Source of the DNA: Paraburkholderia kirstenboschensis
GTDB taxonomy: Bacteria > Pseudomonadota > Gammaproteobacteria > Burkholderiales > Burkholderiaceae
DNA: 64,000 nt
NCBI RefSeq assembly: GCF_904848585.1
Contig: NZ_CAJHCR010000018.1
Span: forward strand, 91,556 to 155,555
Direction: 5' to 3'
Below are positions 52,818 to 61,311 of the stretch, piece after piece (the first letter of the stretch is position 1; every line of letters begins with the position of its first letter). The translations under genes were made by a program, and so were the position numbers. The notes beneath the pieces are model-generated. The model was not told where the DNA came from, searched no databases, and worked only from the letters and a program-made list of their open reading frames with translations.

Positions 52818-53816
52818 TCACGACACCAGAACACGTTGCGGCGGCGCCATAAACTCCGGGCCTACCGGGTCCTTGACGAATTGCGAGACGATCGCGTCGA
52901 TTTGCGCAAAGGCCTTGTCGTCGAGGCGCCAGCCGAACGCGGCTTCGAGTCCGTCCAGTTGCGACGGACGGCGCGCACCCCACAGCGCAATCGTCGGGCC
53001 GCGGTCCAGCACCCAGCGCACGGCAAGCGCAAGCACCGACTTGTCGAAGTTATCGCGCGCGAAGACGTCCAGTGCTTTCACAGCGTCGACATACTGCTGA
53101 CGACGCGGCGCACGGAACTTCGGGTCATGTTGACGCAGATCGTCGCCCTCGAAGCGCGTTTCGGCACCGATGCGGCCTGCCAGCAATCCGCGGCACAGTG
53201 CGCCATAGGCGAGTGCAACCAGCCCATGCTGTTTCACATAAGGCAGCACATCGCGGTCGATGTCGCGTTCAAACAGGTTATAAGGCGGCTGCGTGGTGGA
53301 CAGCGGCGCCACGCGGCGGAACGCGTCCATTTGCGCGGCAGAGAAATTGCTGACGCCGAGCGCGCGAACCTTGCCCTCCTTGCGCAGGTCGTTCAGCACC
53401 GCGGCCGTCTCTTCGATTGGCACGAGCGGATCGGGCCAGTGAATCTGGTATAGATCGATGTAATCTGTCCGCAAGCGGCGAAGTGTATCCTCTACTTCGT
53501 GACGAATGCGCTCCGGCGAAGCATTGCGAAATACCTTGCCGTCCTGCCATTCGAGAGCGACTTTAGTCGCGATGACTGCCTTGTGGCGATATCCATCGGC
53601 CAGCGCTTTGCCGACGATTTCCTCCGATGCGCCGAAGCCATACGCCGGCGCCGTGTCGATAAGATTCACGCCGCTGTCGAGCGCCCGGCGGATCACCGCA
53701 ATCGAGTCCTTCTCATCAGTGCCGCCCCACATCCATCCGCCGATCGCCCATGTGCCCAGGCCAACGCGCGATACAGGTGTCGATAAACCCTCAACTTCGA
53801 TTGTTTCAATAGTCAT
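52818..53816 (-). CDS. Aldo/keto reductase
   Basis: 332 residues of the AKR barrel. The catalytic residues are visible: Asp in NLIDTAPAYGFGASEEIVGKAL, Lys in KAVIATKVALEW and His in YIDLYQIHWPDP. LGVSNFSAAQMDAF is the standard cofactor-side strand. These enzymes reduce carbonyls with NADPH. It is the first gene of the four-gene AKR-HiPIP-IorA-IorB set, and an aldehyde shared between reductase and hydroxylase is one possible connection. Confidence 0.93.
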   Translation of the reverse strand: MTIETIEVEGLSTPVSRVGLGTWAIGGWMWGGTDEKDSIAVIRRALDSGVNLIDTAPAYGFGASEEIVGKALADGYRHKAVIATKVALEWQDGKVFRNASPERIRHEVEDTLRRLRTDYIDLYQIHWPDPLVPIEETAAVLNDLRKEGKVRALGVSNFSAAQMDAFRRVAPLSTTQPPYNLFERDIDRDVLPYVKQHGLVALAYGALCRGLLAGRIGAETRFEGDDLRQHDPKFRAPRRQQYVDAVKALDVFARDNFDKSVLALAVRWVLDRGPTIALWGARRPSQLDGLEAAFGWRLDDKAFAQIDAIVSQFVKDPVGPEFMAPPQRVLVS

Positions 53817-53961
53817 GCGATGCTCTCTGGTTAAAGCGCCGCATCCATGTCGAATGCGGTTTGAGAAAATGCGACGTGCCCAAAGGACGGGCAGGCAGGT
53901 CGATTATTTCAGCCGCATCCGGCGATCACAAGAAGGCACCTGAAGGTTCCATACTTTCCCC

Positions 53962-54369
53962 ATGGAAACAAATTGCTACGACGGCCCTCACGGCGCCGAG
54001 AACCCACAGAAGAAAACTGATGACCTCGCGCGCAACGTCATCGAGCAGATCGCCGACAAGTGGACGATCCTTGTGATCGACGCGTTGGGCACACATGGCG
54101 AGATGCGTTTCTCGCGGCTACGCGATGAGGTGGGGGGCGTCAGTCAGAAGATGCTCACGAAGACCTTGCGGCAGCTCGAGCGCGACGGCCTCGTCACGCG
54201 CTATGTGCATCCCGTGATACCGCCTCGTGTCGACTATCAGTTGACGCCGCTAGGCCGCAGTCTGCTCGACAAGATCTGTGGGATCTGGGACTGGGTGGAA
54301 GCACATATGACGGAAATGGAATCGGCGCGACGGCAGTTCGATCTCGGCGAAAAGCGTACCGATCGCTGA
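53962..54369 (+). CDS. HxlR-family transcriptional regulator
   Basis: 135 residues. The winged helix is clear: NVIEQIADKWTILVIDALGTHGEMRFSRLRDEVGGVSQKMLTKTLRQLERDGLVTRYVHPVIPPRVDYQLTPLGRSLL, with the conserved Lys-Trp pair and the beta-wing VDYQLT. A cysteine near the N-terminus (NCYDGP) is typical of HxlR/HypR regulators that sense aldehydes or electrophiles. It is divergent from the aldo/keto reductase operon (145-base gap) and probably controls it. Its 3' end meets the truncated FMN reductase. Confidence 0.92.
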   Translation: METNCYDGPHGAENPQKKTDDLARNVIEQIADKWTILVIDALGTHGEMRFSRLRDEVGGVSQKMLTKTLRQLERDGLVTRYVHPVIPPRVDYQLTPLGRSLLDKICGIWDWVEAHMTEMESARRQFDLGEKRTDR

Positions 54370-54866
54370 CTGGTTCCGGAATTGATCAAGACGCCTTGCT
54401 GGTCAATCAGACCAGCCATGCCGCCTACGGATGCTTCAGGCATGGCCATGACGTTCACGCCAATACAACCCAATGATTGCCGGAGGTGATGGTTCGCACC
54501 GAACCCATCCATTCCTCCCGGCGACGAGGTCACAACGGCCGCAGGTTTCCCTAACAATGCGCTTGCTCGATGAGGCCGGGAGACTACATCGACAGCATTC
54601 TTGAGCACGGCTGGAATGGAGCGGTTGTATTCCGGAGTAACGACCAGAACCGCATCCATTGCTGAGGCGTCGTGTCTGACAGTTTTCCAGGCTACCGGCG
54701 TGTCATCCTCGAGGTCCTGGTTGTATAAACACAGCGCGCCTATCTCCACGATCTGCAGCGACAACCTTTGAAGTGCAATCTGCGCGAGTGAGTTGGCCAG
54801 CATGCGATTGTGGGACTCCTGGCGAAGACTGCCAAACAGTACAGCAACTTCATAGGGTTCCGACAT
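54237..54866 (-). CDS. NAD(P)H-dependent FMN reductase, C-terminally truncated
   Basis: The first 165 or so residues are a clear flavodoxin-like FMN reductase: VAVLFGSLRQESHNRMLANSL (phosphate loop), YNQDLEDDTP, VVTPEYNRSIPAVLKNAVDVVSRP and SSPGGMDGFGANHHLRQSLG. Homology stops at GVLINSGT, near base 54371, where the final helix (about 20 residues) should follow. The remaining 44 codons read antisense through the hxlR 3' end and are not family-like. The break falls at the hxlR stop codon, so a deletion probably joined the two genes. The product may still fold but is likely impaired. Confidence 0.75.
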   Translation of the reverse strand: MSEPYEVAVLFGSLRQESHNRMLANSLAQIALQRLSLQIVEIGALCLYNQDLEDDTPVAWKTVRHDASAMDAVLVVTPEYNRSIPAVLKNAVDVVSRPHRASALLGKPAAVVTSSPGGMDGFGANHHLRQSLGCIGVNVMAMPEASVGGMAGLIDQQGVLINSGTSQRSVRFSPRSNCRRADSISVICASTQSQIPQILSSRLRPSGVN

Positions 54867-54965
54867 GGGCGCTCCGTTGATGACAGAAGGGTATGTTTAG
54901 GTTGGACAATGTGCGTCGCAAATGCCCCGGCTGAAGATCAGGTTAGATGGGCGAGACAAACACGA

Positions 54966-55038
54966 CCATCCTACGAACGACATAGACCGCTCATATAGGG
55001 GAATGGCTGTCTTATACGAGCGTATGGCGGCGTGACGG
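54966..55038 (+). repeat. Dispersed 73-bp repeat, copy A
   Basis: Reads CCATCCTACGAAC, 34 unconserved bases, then TATACGAGCGTAT and TGACGG at the end. Length and block spacing are identical to copy B, and the 34-base gap also holds in copy C. Confidence 0.7.
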
Positions 55039-55068
55039 ATAACGGCTCGCGGAACATGCCGCAAAACA

Positions 55069-55114
55069 CGAACAGTCGGTTGCTGGACTCTTCGACATAT
55101 ACATACGTATGAGA
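55069..55114 (+). repeat. Dispersed repeat, partial copy A2
   Basis: ACGAAC, then CGGTTGC and CTTCG as in copy C, then TATACATACGTATGAG. The internal gap is shortened, so this looks like a degraded copy in tandem with copy A. Confidence 0.4.
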
Positions 55115-55499
55115 ACGCGGCGGTCCCGGAGGACTGCGGTAACCGTTCGTAGAAACGTCTTCTTTGCGGCGTCCGCCTATCTTGTCATTCGAACGATTTT
55201 TAGCGGCGCTAGCCTAGACTTCATTAACTGGCACGAATGGATCGTATTGGGCGACCACGGCGCGATTACGACTGCCGCTCTCTATAGGGACATTTATCCA
55301 TAGCGAGCCCTAAGACGAAAGTGTCATGGCCGCAATACGTTGCGACGTCGCAGCACTCTGTAAGCGCAATGGCTGAACGCGGAACGCGCCGGTTACCATG
55401 AGTCGTGTTCCGTCAATGAGCCTATGGAATCCTAACTTACGCGGATCGATCGTCCGATACCGCACCAGTTATAACCTTCTTCATCGGAGTGCCTCGAAC

Positions 55500-56831
55500 A
55501 TGACCCCTCCTTCGCGCCCGCAGCACCGCCGCGTTCACCAGTTTGCTCTCGTGCTTGGCTTCCTGACCGCCGGAGCAGCGCAAGCTGCTCCTGCAGACAA
55601 CCCGCCCCCGCCGCCAGGCCAGCCCAGTGCATTGATCGCCGATACCGAGTACACGACGCGCCTGTTCGGCCGCACGCCGGTCGAGGAGGCCATTGCAGTA
55701 ACGCGCCATGTGTACACGGCTTCCCTGCCACCGGCAGCGCCGGGCGAGGCCAACAAGGCGTCAGACCGCCCCTGGGCCGTCACACTGCTGACCCCCGATG
55801 ACGAGATTGCCGGGATCAGCGCGACCGAGCTCATCCATTTCCCCGACAATGCGCCGGTCCTGTTTGTCGGTCCCGACGGGATTCCGCCGGAAACGATGGA
55901 GGAGCTGCGCCGCCTGCATCCCGTCGGGATTGCGAGGCACGATGGTGTGCAGGTCTTTGCGGTCGGCGCCGCCGCCAATCCCGCGGTGATGCAGCAGCTC
56001 ACCACGCTCGGACTAAAAGCGGAAGCGATCACGGCAGCGGACGACTTCGCGCTCGCCGACCGGATCGACGAGATCTACGGCCACATTGAGAACCCGGATA
56101 GCGGGGTGCCGACGATGATGACCTCTGCAGCCGGGGGCGGCGCCGGGGTCATGGACGTGTTCGTGGGATCGACGGAATCACCGGGCCTGATGCTGCCCAT
56201 CACGCACTGGATCTCCCACATGCCCGGGGCGGCGGTGTGGATCGATCCCAAGGCGGATCATCTGCCGGCGCCAACGGTCGACGCACTGAAACGGCGCATG
56301 GGCAAGGCCATTATCTACGTGATGGGCGGCCCGCAACAGGTGCCAGAAGAGCTTGTGCGACAACTGGGCCAGTACGGCATGGTAGCGCGAATCACCAACG
56401 ATGATGCCGTTGCGTTCAATGCACCGCCCGCCGACAATCCGATTGCTGAGAGCGTCGCATTTGCCCGCATGTGGGATCCGATGGGGATGGTCGGCTGGAA
56501 CGCGAACGGCGCCGGCCATGGCTTCACACTGGTCAACGAAAATGACTGGCAGGGGTGCGTGGGATCCGCGATCCTGTCACATCTCGGCTTCCACGCACCC
56601 CTGCTCCTGTTGAACGATCCGAACCGGCTTCCGGCGCCGGTCTCCGACTACTTTGCCGTGGTGCGCCCAACATTCCTCGTTTCTCCCGGCGACGGCCCAT
56701 ACAACATGGTGTATGTGGTCGGTGACTACGCGCGTATCTCGTGGCCCGTACAGGTTGGGGTGAACGCGTCGCAGGAGATGGCAAACCGCCACGACTCGGC
56801 CAATGGCAGCGTCTATATCGCACCGCGCTGA
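55500..56831 (+). CDS. Secreted protein with CWB2-like repeats
   Basis: 443 residues. A signal peptide (HQFALVLGFLTAGAAQA) is followed by a Pro-rich stretch and about three similar units. Each has a pattern resembling cell-wall-binding repeat 2: TRLFGRTPVEEAIAVTRHVY, then VMDVFVGSTES with AIIYVMGGPQQVPEELVRQLGQYGMVARITNDD, and a third around GWNANGAGHGFTLVNENDWQGCVGSAILSHLGFHAPLLLLNDP. CWB2 repeats are best known from Gram-positive surface proteins, so the resemblance in a Gram-negative is notable. GGAG is ten bases before ATG 55500. Function unknown; 325 bases separate it from the dehydrogenase operon, so the association is uncertain. Confidence 0.75.
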   Translation: MTPPSRPQHRRVHQFALVLGFLTAGAAQAAPADNPPPPPGQPSALIADTEYTTRLFGRTPVEEAIAVTRHVYTASLPPAAPGEANKASDRPWAVTLLTPDDEIAGISATELIHFPDNAPVLFVGPDGIPPETMEELRRLHPVGIARHDGVQVFAVGAAANPAVMQQLTTLGLKAEAITAADDFALADRIDEIYGHIENPDSGVPTMMTSAAGGGAGVMDVFVGSTESPGLMLPITHWISHMPGAAVWIDPKADHLPAPTVDALKRRMGKAIIYVMGGPQQVPEELVRQLGQYGMVARITNDDAVAFNAPPADNPIAESVAFARMWDPMGMVGWNANGAGHGFTLVNENDWQGCVGSAILSHLGFHAPLLLLNDPNRLPAPVSDYFAVVRPTFLVSPGDGPYNMVYVVGDYARISWPVQVGVNASQEMANRHDSANGSVYIAPR

Positions 56832-57156
56832 AGCGCGACGCAATCCGGTCGCGAGCCACGCGACTGATTGCGGAGCAGGGCCATCGCCTTCGTGTTCGCC
56901 CTCGGCCTGGAGTTGATCCGACACGTACGGGCCGACAGGTTTGGACAACTCGCAGCTGTGTCGCAAGCAAGCGCGACAGTGTTCCGGTGGCCGTAAACCG
57001 TCAGCCGGTCATACGCGGGTATAGGACACTTATTCCCAAGCCGGAGAAGCCCGGTCCGTTCGTAGAATGGGCATGCTGATCTTGCAGGCATAACCTTCAG
57101 GCTGGGTTTCCCGTTAAGAACCGACAAGCCGTATCAGCTATTAATGGTGGGAGCAT
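56832..57156. other. Intergenic region upstream of the dehydrogenase operon
   Basis: Contains repeat copy B in minus orientation (56998-57070). No gene supported. The promoter of the dehydrogenase operon must be here or overlap the repeat; no strong boxes were identified. Confidence 0.5.
56998..57070 (-). repeat. Dispersed 73-bp repeat, copy B (minus orientation)
   Basis: On the minus strand it reads CCATTCTACGAAC, exactly 34 bases, TATACCCGCGTAT, then TGACGG. It ends 86 bases before the small-subunit start of the dehydrogenase operon. Confidence 0.75.
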
Positions 57157-57705
57157 ATGCCTGATCAGTATCGTGACGACGCCCCTATGGAATTCAGTCT
57201 CGGTCGGCGCAGGATAGTCGTGGGAGGCGCACTTCTTTTGGGTGGGTTTGCAGCCTTCCCGACACTATCGGCTACTTTGCCGGATGTCGCTTTGCCGGAC
57301 GACCCCTTGACACGATTCATGGATATCTCGTCGCTCCTGATTCCGCACCAACTGGATAGAGCCATCGGCAAAAGACTCATTAGCGCCATGAGTGCGGCGA
57401 CTCCGTCGCTTCCCGATCACATCATCGAATTGCTCGCGATTGCCAGAAAGAAAAATGCGCACGTCGTCGAAGACTTTTTTCCCGACGTTCCGCAAGGCCC
57501 TTTGAAAGGGACCGCTCTTTCGATCATCAGCGCGTGGTACATGGGTGTACTCACCGACGCTCCAGGCGCGGAAGTCTTTGCATACGAATTCGCGCTGATG
57601 TACCAGCCGACGGTCGACGTCATGACTATTCCGACCTACGCGAAATCGGGGCCGAGCGGTTGGAGTGCAGATGCGCCTCCGTTGAGCGACATGCCGAAAT
57701 TCTAA
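57157..57705 (+). CDS. FAD-dependent sugar/polyol dehydrogenase, small (chaperone) subunit
   Basis: 182 residues. A Tat-like signal (FSLGRRRIVVGGALLLGGFAAF) and a body matching the FAD-SLDH/FDH/GDH small-subunit family: DDPLTRFMDISSLLIPHQLDRAIGKRLISAM and a C-terminal YEFALMYQPTVDVMTIPTYAKSGPSGWSADAPP. In related complexes this subunit is the Tat carrier and folding partner of the catalytic subunit. The gene starts the small-large-cytochrome array found in FAD-glucose and FAD-sorbitol dehydrogenases. Confidence 0.9.
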   Translation: MPDQYRDDAPMEFSLGRRRIVVGGALLLGGFAAFPTLSATLPDVALPDDPLTRFMDISSLLIPHQLDRAIGKRLISAMSAATPSLPDHIIELLAIARKKNAHVVEDFFPDVPQGPLKGTALSIISAWYMGVLTDAPGAEVFAYEFALMYQPTVDVMTIPTYAKSGPSGWSADAPPLSDMPKF

Positions 57706-57735
57706 TGAGCGTTTTCGGACAAGAGGAGCTTCCAG

Positions 57736-59373
57736 ATGGCAAATGAATACAGCGCGGACGTCGTTGTCGTGGGGACGGGTGTCGTGGGTTGCCTGATCGC
57801 GGAACACATGCTGGACGCAGGCCTGTCCGTGCTGATGCTCGAAGCAGGCCCCCGGGTTGACCGCTGGCGAATCGTGGAAAATTACCGCAATCTGCCTCCC
57901 AGTCTTCGGCTCCACTTCGATGCCCCCTACCCACCGAAACCGTGGGCGCCGCATCTGGAATCGCGCACCGACGCAGAGGCGGTCGAATATCTTCAACTGG
58001 AAGGGCCCGATGCCCGGGCCTTCCGCCAGGGCTATGTCCGCTATGCAGGAGGCGCCACCTGGCACTGGGCAGGTATTTGCTGGCGCATGGTTCCGGACGA
58101 TTTCCGCCTGAAAACCCTTTACGGGGTTGGACGGGACTGGGCGTTTGACTATCACGTACTCGAACCCTATTACACTCGCGCAGAATACGCGATGGGCGTT
58201 TGCGGTCCGGCTGACCCCGCGCTGCAATGGCCACCGATACGCTCCAGGCCTTATCCCATGGGGCCGCTACCGTTTGGGCCTGGAGAGCAGCGTTTTACGG
58301 AAGCCGCTGCCAGACTCGGACTGAAGAACCTCCCCGCGCCTCAGGCGCGCAACAGCGGGGTTTCATACAACGGACGGCCACCGTGTTGCGGCAACAACAA
58401 CTGCTTTCCTGTTTGCCCCATTGCAGCCAAGTACGACGCGGCATCGGCCCTGCCGAAAATTGAGGCGAAAGGCGGCAGGATTCGGGCCAATGCAGTGGTC
58501 TACCGGATTGAGACCGACGCGAAGCATTCCGTCCAGGCGGTCCACTATTTTGATCCGGACAAGGCTTCGCACAGAGTCACTGCCAAAGTCTTTGTGATCG
58601 CATGCAACAGCGTAGAGACGCCGAAACTTCTGCTGCTTTCCAAGGACGAGCACAACCCCAATGGGGTTGCCAACAGCTCCGATCAGGTCGGGCGCAATAT
58701 GATGGATCAGCCGAAGCTGATCGCGGAAGTGACGTTTGCAGAGCCGCTGTGGACAGGGGTTGGACCGGTTCAGAACAGCAGCATCATGAACACATCTCAA
58801 GGCGACTTCCGCAGCCGCCATAGTGGCGCGATGATACGCATGGAGAATTTCGCCCGCAGTGGCATTGGCGGCGCTGCTGCATTGAAAAAAGGACTGGTCG
58901 GCAACGCGCTCGACGCTGAAATTCGACGGCTCTCGGCGTGCACCGCAAGGTTGACCATCGAACATGAGCCGCTCCCGCAGGCGCAAAATCGTGTGACGTT
59001 GTCGAGCAAGAAAGATTGGCTTGGCATCAATAAGCCAAACATCTACAACGACGTCGGGGATTATGTACGTCGCAGCGCGAAGGAATATACCGTGCCGCTG
59101 CTCAGGCGCCTGGCCGCGGAACTTGGCGCCACTGACTTCCAGCTCTCCACCCAATTTCTGAACAGCGATCACATCATGGGCGGCTGCATCATGGGCGCCG
59201 ATCCCGCTACGTCGGTGGTGGATGTCGACTGTCGTTCTCACGACCACCATAACCTGTTCTTGCCGGGCGGCGCGGCGATGACGACTGGAGGCAGCGGAAA
59301 TAGCACCATCACCATGGCGGCGTTAGCACTGAAGGCGGCCGACGGTATTGTTGATCAACTCAAGCACGGCTAA
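57736..59373 (+). CDS. FAD-dependent sugar/polyol dehydrogenase, catalytic GMC subunit
   Basis: 545 residues of the glucose-methanol-choline family. FAD site VVVGTGVVGCLIAEHMLDAGLSVLMLEAGP; C-terminal active-site region with His in SDHIMGGCIMGADP and Asn in TGGSGNSTITMAA. A cysteine motif PCCGNNNCFPVCPIAA matches the 3Fe-4S ligand region of Burkholderia FAD-glucose dehydrogenase, so intramolecular electron transfer to the cytochrome subunit is expected. It has no signal, relying on the Tat-bearing small subunit. Substrate could be glucose, another aldose, a polyol or gluconate. The gap to the previous gene is 30 bases. Confidence 0.92.
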   Translation: MANEYSADVVVVGTGVVGCLIAEHMLDAGLSVLMLEAGPRVDRWRIVENYRNLPPSLRLHFDAPYPPKPWAPHLESRTDAEAVEYLQLEGPDARAFRQGYVRYAGGATWHWAGICWRMVPDDFRLKTLYGVGRDWAFDYHVLEPYYTRAEYAMGVCGPADPALQWPPIRSRPYPMGPLPFGPGEQRFTEAAARLGLKNLPAPQARNSGVSYNGRPPCCGNNNCFPVCPIAAKYDAASALPKIEAKGGRIRANAVVYRIETDAKHSVQAVHYFDPDKASHRVTAKVFVIACNSVETPKLLLLSKDEHNPNGVANSSDQVGRNMMDQPKLIAEVTFAEPLWTGVGPVQNSSIMNTSQGDFRSRHSGAMIRMENFARSGIGGAAALKKGLVGNALDAEIRRLSACTARLTIEHEPLPQAQNRVTLSSKKDWLGINKPNIYNDVGDYVRRSAKEYTVPLLRRLAAELGATDFQLSTQFLNSDHIMGGCIMGADPATSVVDVDCRSHDHHNLFLPGGAAMTTGGSGNSTITMAALALKAADGIVDQLKHG

Positions 59374-59375
59374 TC

Positions 59376-60800
59376 ATGCGCAATTTCAGTCATCGTTTAT
59401 GCCGCGTGCTCGTCCTGTTTGCCGGCTGCATGGCGGCTGCTTCCTCCTACGCCGCTGATGGCCCCCCCGAGACCGCTGCGTTAATCAAACGCGGTGAGTA
59501 TGCCGCCAAAGCTTCGGACTGCGCGGCGTGCCACACCACCGCGCAAGGTAGGCCTTTTGCAGGCGGGCTTCCTCTTGTTTCGCCGCTCGGCACGATCTAC
59601 TCGACCAACATCACGCCATCTAACGAATTCGGCATTGGCCGCTATACGGAAGAGCAGTTCTCTCAGGCTATCCGGCACGGGATCCGGGCAGATGGCGCAA
59701 ACCTCTACCCCGCGATGCCCTATACGTCGTATTCGATCCTCACCGATGACGACGTACACGCGCTCTACACGTATTTCAGGTTCGGCGTGACGGCCGTGAA
59801 CGTACGGGCGCCGGACACGAAGCTGCCGTTCCCGATGAACCTACGCGCGTCGTTGAAAGTGTGGAACCTGCTGTTCCTGAACAAGGATGCCTATCAGACA
59901 AATCCTCACCAATCCGCAGAATGGAACCGAGGCAGGTATCTGGCACAGGGCGCCGCGCATTGCAGTGTGTGCCACACTCCGCGCGGCTTCATGATGCAGG
60001 AAGAGGCCGGACTGGAGCTCTCCGGTGGGCAAGTGGGAACCTGGTACGCGCCAAACATCACGTCGGACACAGCAAGCGGTATTGGTAGCTGGACCAGGGA
60101 ACAACTGGTGGAGTACCTGCGCACCGGGCGGCTGCGCGGTAAGGCGCAGGCTGCGGGAGACATGGGAGAAGCGGTCGAGCACAGCTTTCAGTACCTCTCG
60201 GCGGCGGATGTCGAGGCCATTGCGACTTATGTGAAGAGTGTTCCTCCGATTCATGACGCACGGGACAGCACATCGCGCTTCACTGCCGGAAAAATGTCGT
60301 CTGACCTTGCCACCTTGCGCGGCACCGATGGGATCCGGTCGGACAACGATGCCCATCCTACCGGCGCGGAACTGTTTCAAGGTAATTGCGCCTCCTGTCA
60401 TTCGGCTCAAGGTCAAGGCAGTAAGGATGGCTACTATCCCAGCCTGTTTCACAACTCGGCAACAGGATCGGTGAATGCCAACAACCTTATCGCCACGATC
60501 CTTTACGGCGTAGATCGCACGACGTCCAAAGGTCAGGCATACATGCCTGGATTCGGAGGCAAGCCCACTGATTTCACCGCTCTAAGCGATGAGGAGATCG
60601 CCCTTGCGGGCAACTATGTCCTTGTTCACTACGGGCGTGCCGACATCCCTATCACCGCGCAAGACGTTGCCGAGGTGCGCCGCGGCGGGCCCACGTCTGC
60701 GCTTCTTGCGCTCTCCCGCATAGGTATCGCGGCAGGGGTGGTCATCGTGCTCCTGATCCTGGCTTTTGTCACCGTCAGGAGAAGAAGGCGTGCCCACTGA
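59376..60800 (+). CDS. Membrane-anchored triheme cytochrome c subunit of the dehydrogenase
   Basis: 474 residues. A signal peptide (LVLFAGCMAAASSYA) precedes three cytochrome c domains, each with one heme site: CAACH (48-52), CSVCH near 195 and CASCH near 340. A C-terminal helix (IGIAAGVVIVLLILAFVTV) followed by Arg/Lys anchors it to the inner membrane. It transfers electrons from the GMC subunit to ubiquinone or a terminal oxidase. It starts two bases after the GMC stop. Confidence 0.93.
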   Translation: MRNFSHRLCRVLVLFAGCMAAASSYAADGPPETAALIKRGEYAAKASDCAACHTTAQGRPFAGGLPLVSPLGTIYSTNITPSNEFGIGRYTEEQFSQAIRHGIRADGANLYPAMPYTSYSILTDDDVHALYTYFRFGVTAVNVRAPDTKLPFPMNLRASLKVWNLLFLNKDAYQTNPHQSAEWNRGRYLAQGAAHCSVCHTPRGFMMQEEAGLELSGGQVGTWYAPNITSDTASGIGSWTREQLVEYLRTGRLRGKAQAAGDMGEAVEHSFQYLSAADVEAIATYVKSVPPIHDARDSTSRFTAGKMSSDLATLRGTDGIRSDNDAHPTGAELFQGNCASCHSAQGQGSKDGYYPSLFHNSATGSVNANNLIATILYGVDRTTSKGQAYMPGFGGKPTDFTALSDEEIALAGNYVLVHYGRADIPITAQDVAEVRRGGPTSALLALSRIGIAAGVVIVLLILAFVTVRRRRRAH

Positions 60801-60819
60801 GGTTCCCGGAGACAACGTG

Positions 60820-60915
60820 ATGAGAACTCTGCTAGCCGCGCTCGTCGGCGAGCTATCTGTCAGCCACCGGTTATGCACAAAGTAGCATCACGTTGTACGG
60901 TGACGAGTTTGGCGG
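60820..60915 (+). pseudogene. Relic of a Burkholderia-type porin N-terminus, frameshifted
   Basis: ATG 60820 has a GGAG nearby and encodes MRTLLAALVGEL, a porin-like signal; the frame stops at 60883. One frame over, the sequence continues ATGYAQSSITLYG, the unmistakable mature start of Burkholderiaceae general porins. After about 30 bases porin similarity ends and cytochrome bd sequence begins. Only the first 35 or so codons of a roughly 370-codon gene remain. Confidence 0.6.
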
Positions 60916-61202
60916 TCAGGGCAGTCGGCACACTGACCTCCACCTTCTGGATTGTGGCTTCAAACAGCTGGATGCAGACCCCGCAAGCGATTACCGTTGA
61001 GAATGGCCACGTTGTCCCTCAAGACTGGTTTCAGATCATCTTCAATCCATCCTTTCCCTATCGACTGGCACACATGGGTATAGCGGCATTCATCGCCGCT
61101 GCGTTGATAGGTACGGTGATCATCATCCCCATCATTCTTGCTTACACGACTGCTGGCTACTGGGTATTCCGCGGCAAAGTTCACCGTGGAACGCATGACT
61201 AA
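60897..61202 (+). pseudogene. Cytochrome bd oxidase relic: internal CydA joined to CydB C-terminus
   Basis: The frame reads AVGTLTSTFWIVASNSWMQTPQAITVENG and NPSFPYRLAHMGIAAFIAAAL, an internal piece of CydA/CioA. It then passes directly into IIIPIILAYTTAGYWVFRGKV, the C-terminal helix and tail of CydB/CioB. Around 700 codons of the two genes are missing between, and the frame is preserved by chance. The fragment lacks nearly all heme ligands, so it cannot be an oxidase. Confidence 0.7.
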
Positions 61203-61311
61203 TGATCTTATACACGGAGGAAGTGATGCCACAAAAAACTGAACATTGGAGCCGTCTATACGGAACCCGAATGACCTTGCCCTCGTTTGACGAATCCCAT
61301 AGCTGGGTGAA

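Larger units (their letters stand above)
54867..55499. other. Intergenic region holding two repeat copies
   Basis: About 630 bases without a convincing gene. It contains the dispersed repeat copies at 54966-55038 and 55069-55114. A 64-codon frame at 55109-55303 has no recognisable features or ribosome site. Confidence 0.5.

Noticed and set aside
55109..55303. 64-codon frame between the FMN reductase and the CWB2-like gene
   Set aside because: No ribosome site, Arg-rich start, no family; it overlaps a repeat copy.
56813..57127. 104-codon minus-strand frame covering repeat copy B
   Set aside because: I considered that the repeat family might be coding (PFYER occurs in two copies), but frames are broken in copy A and the spacing is conserved at the DNA level without protein conservation.
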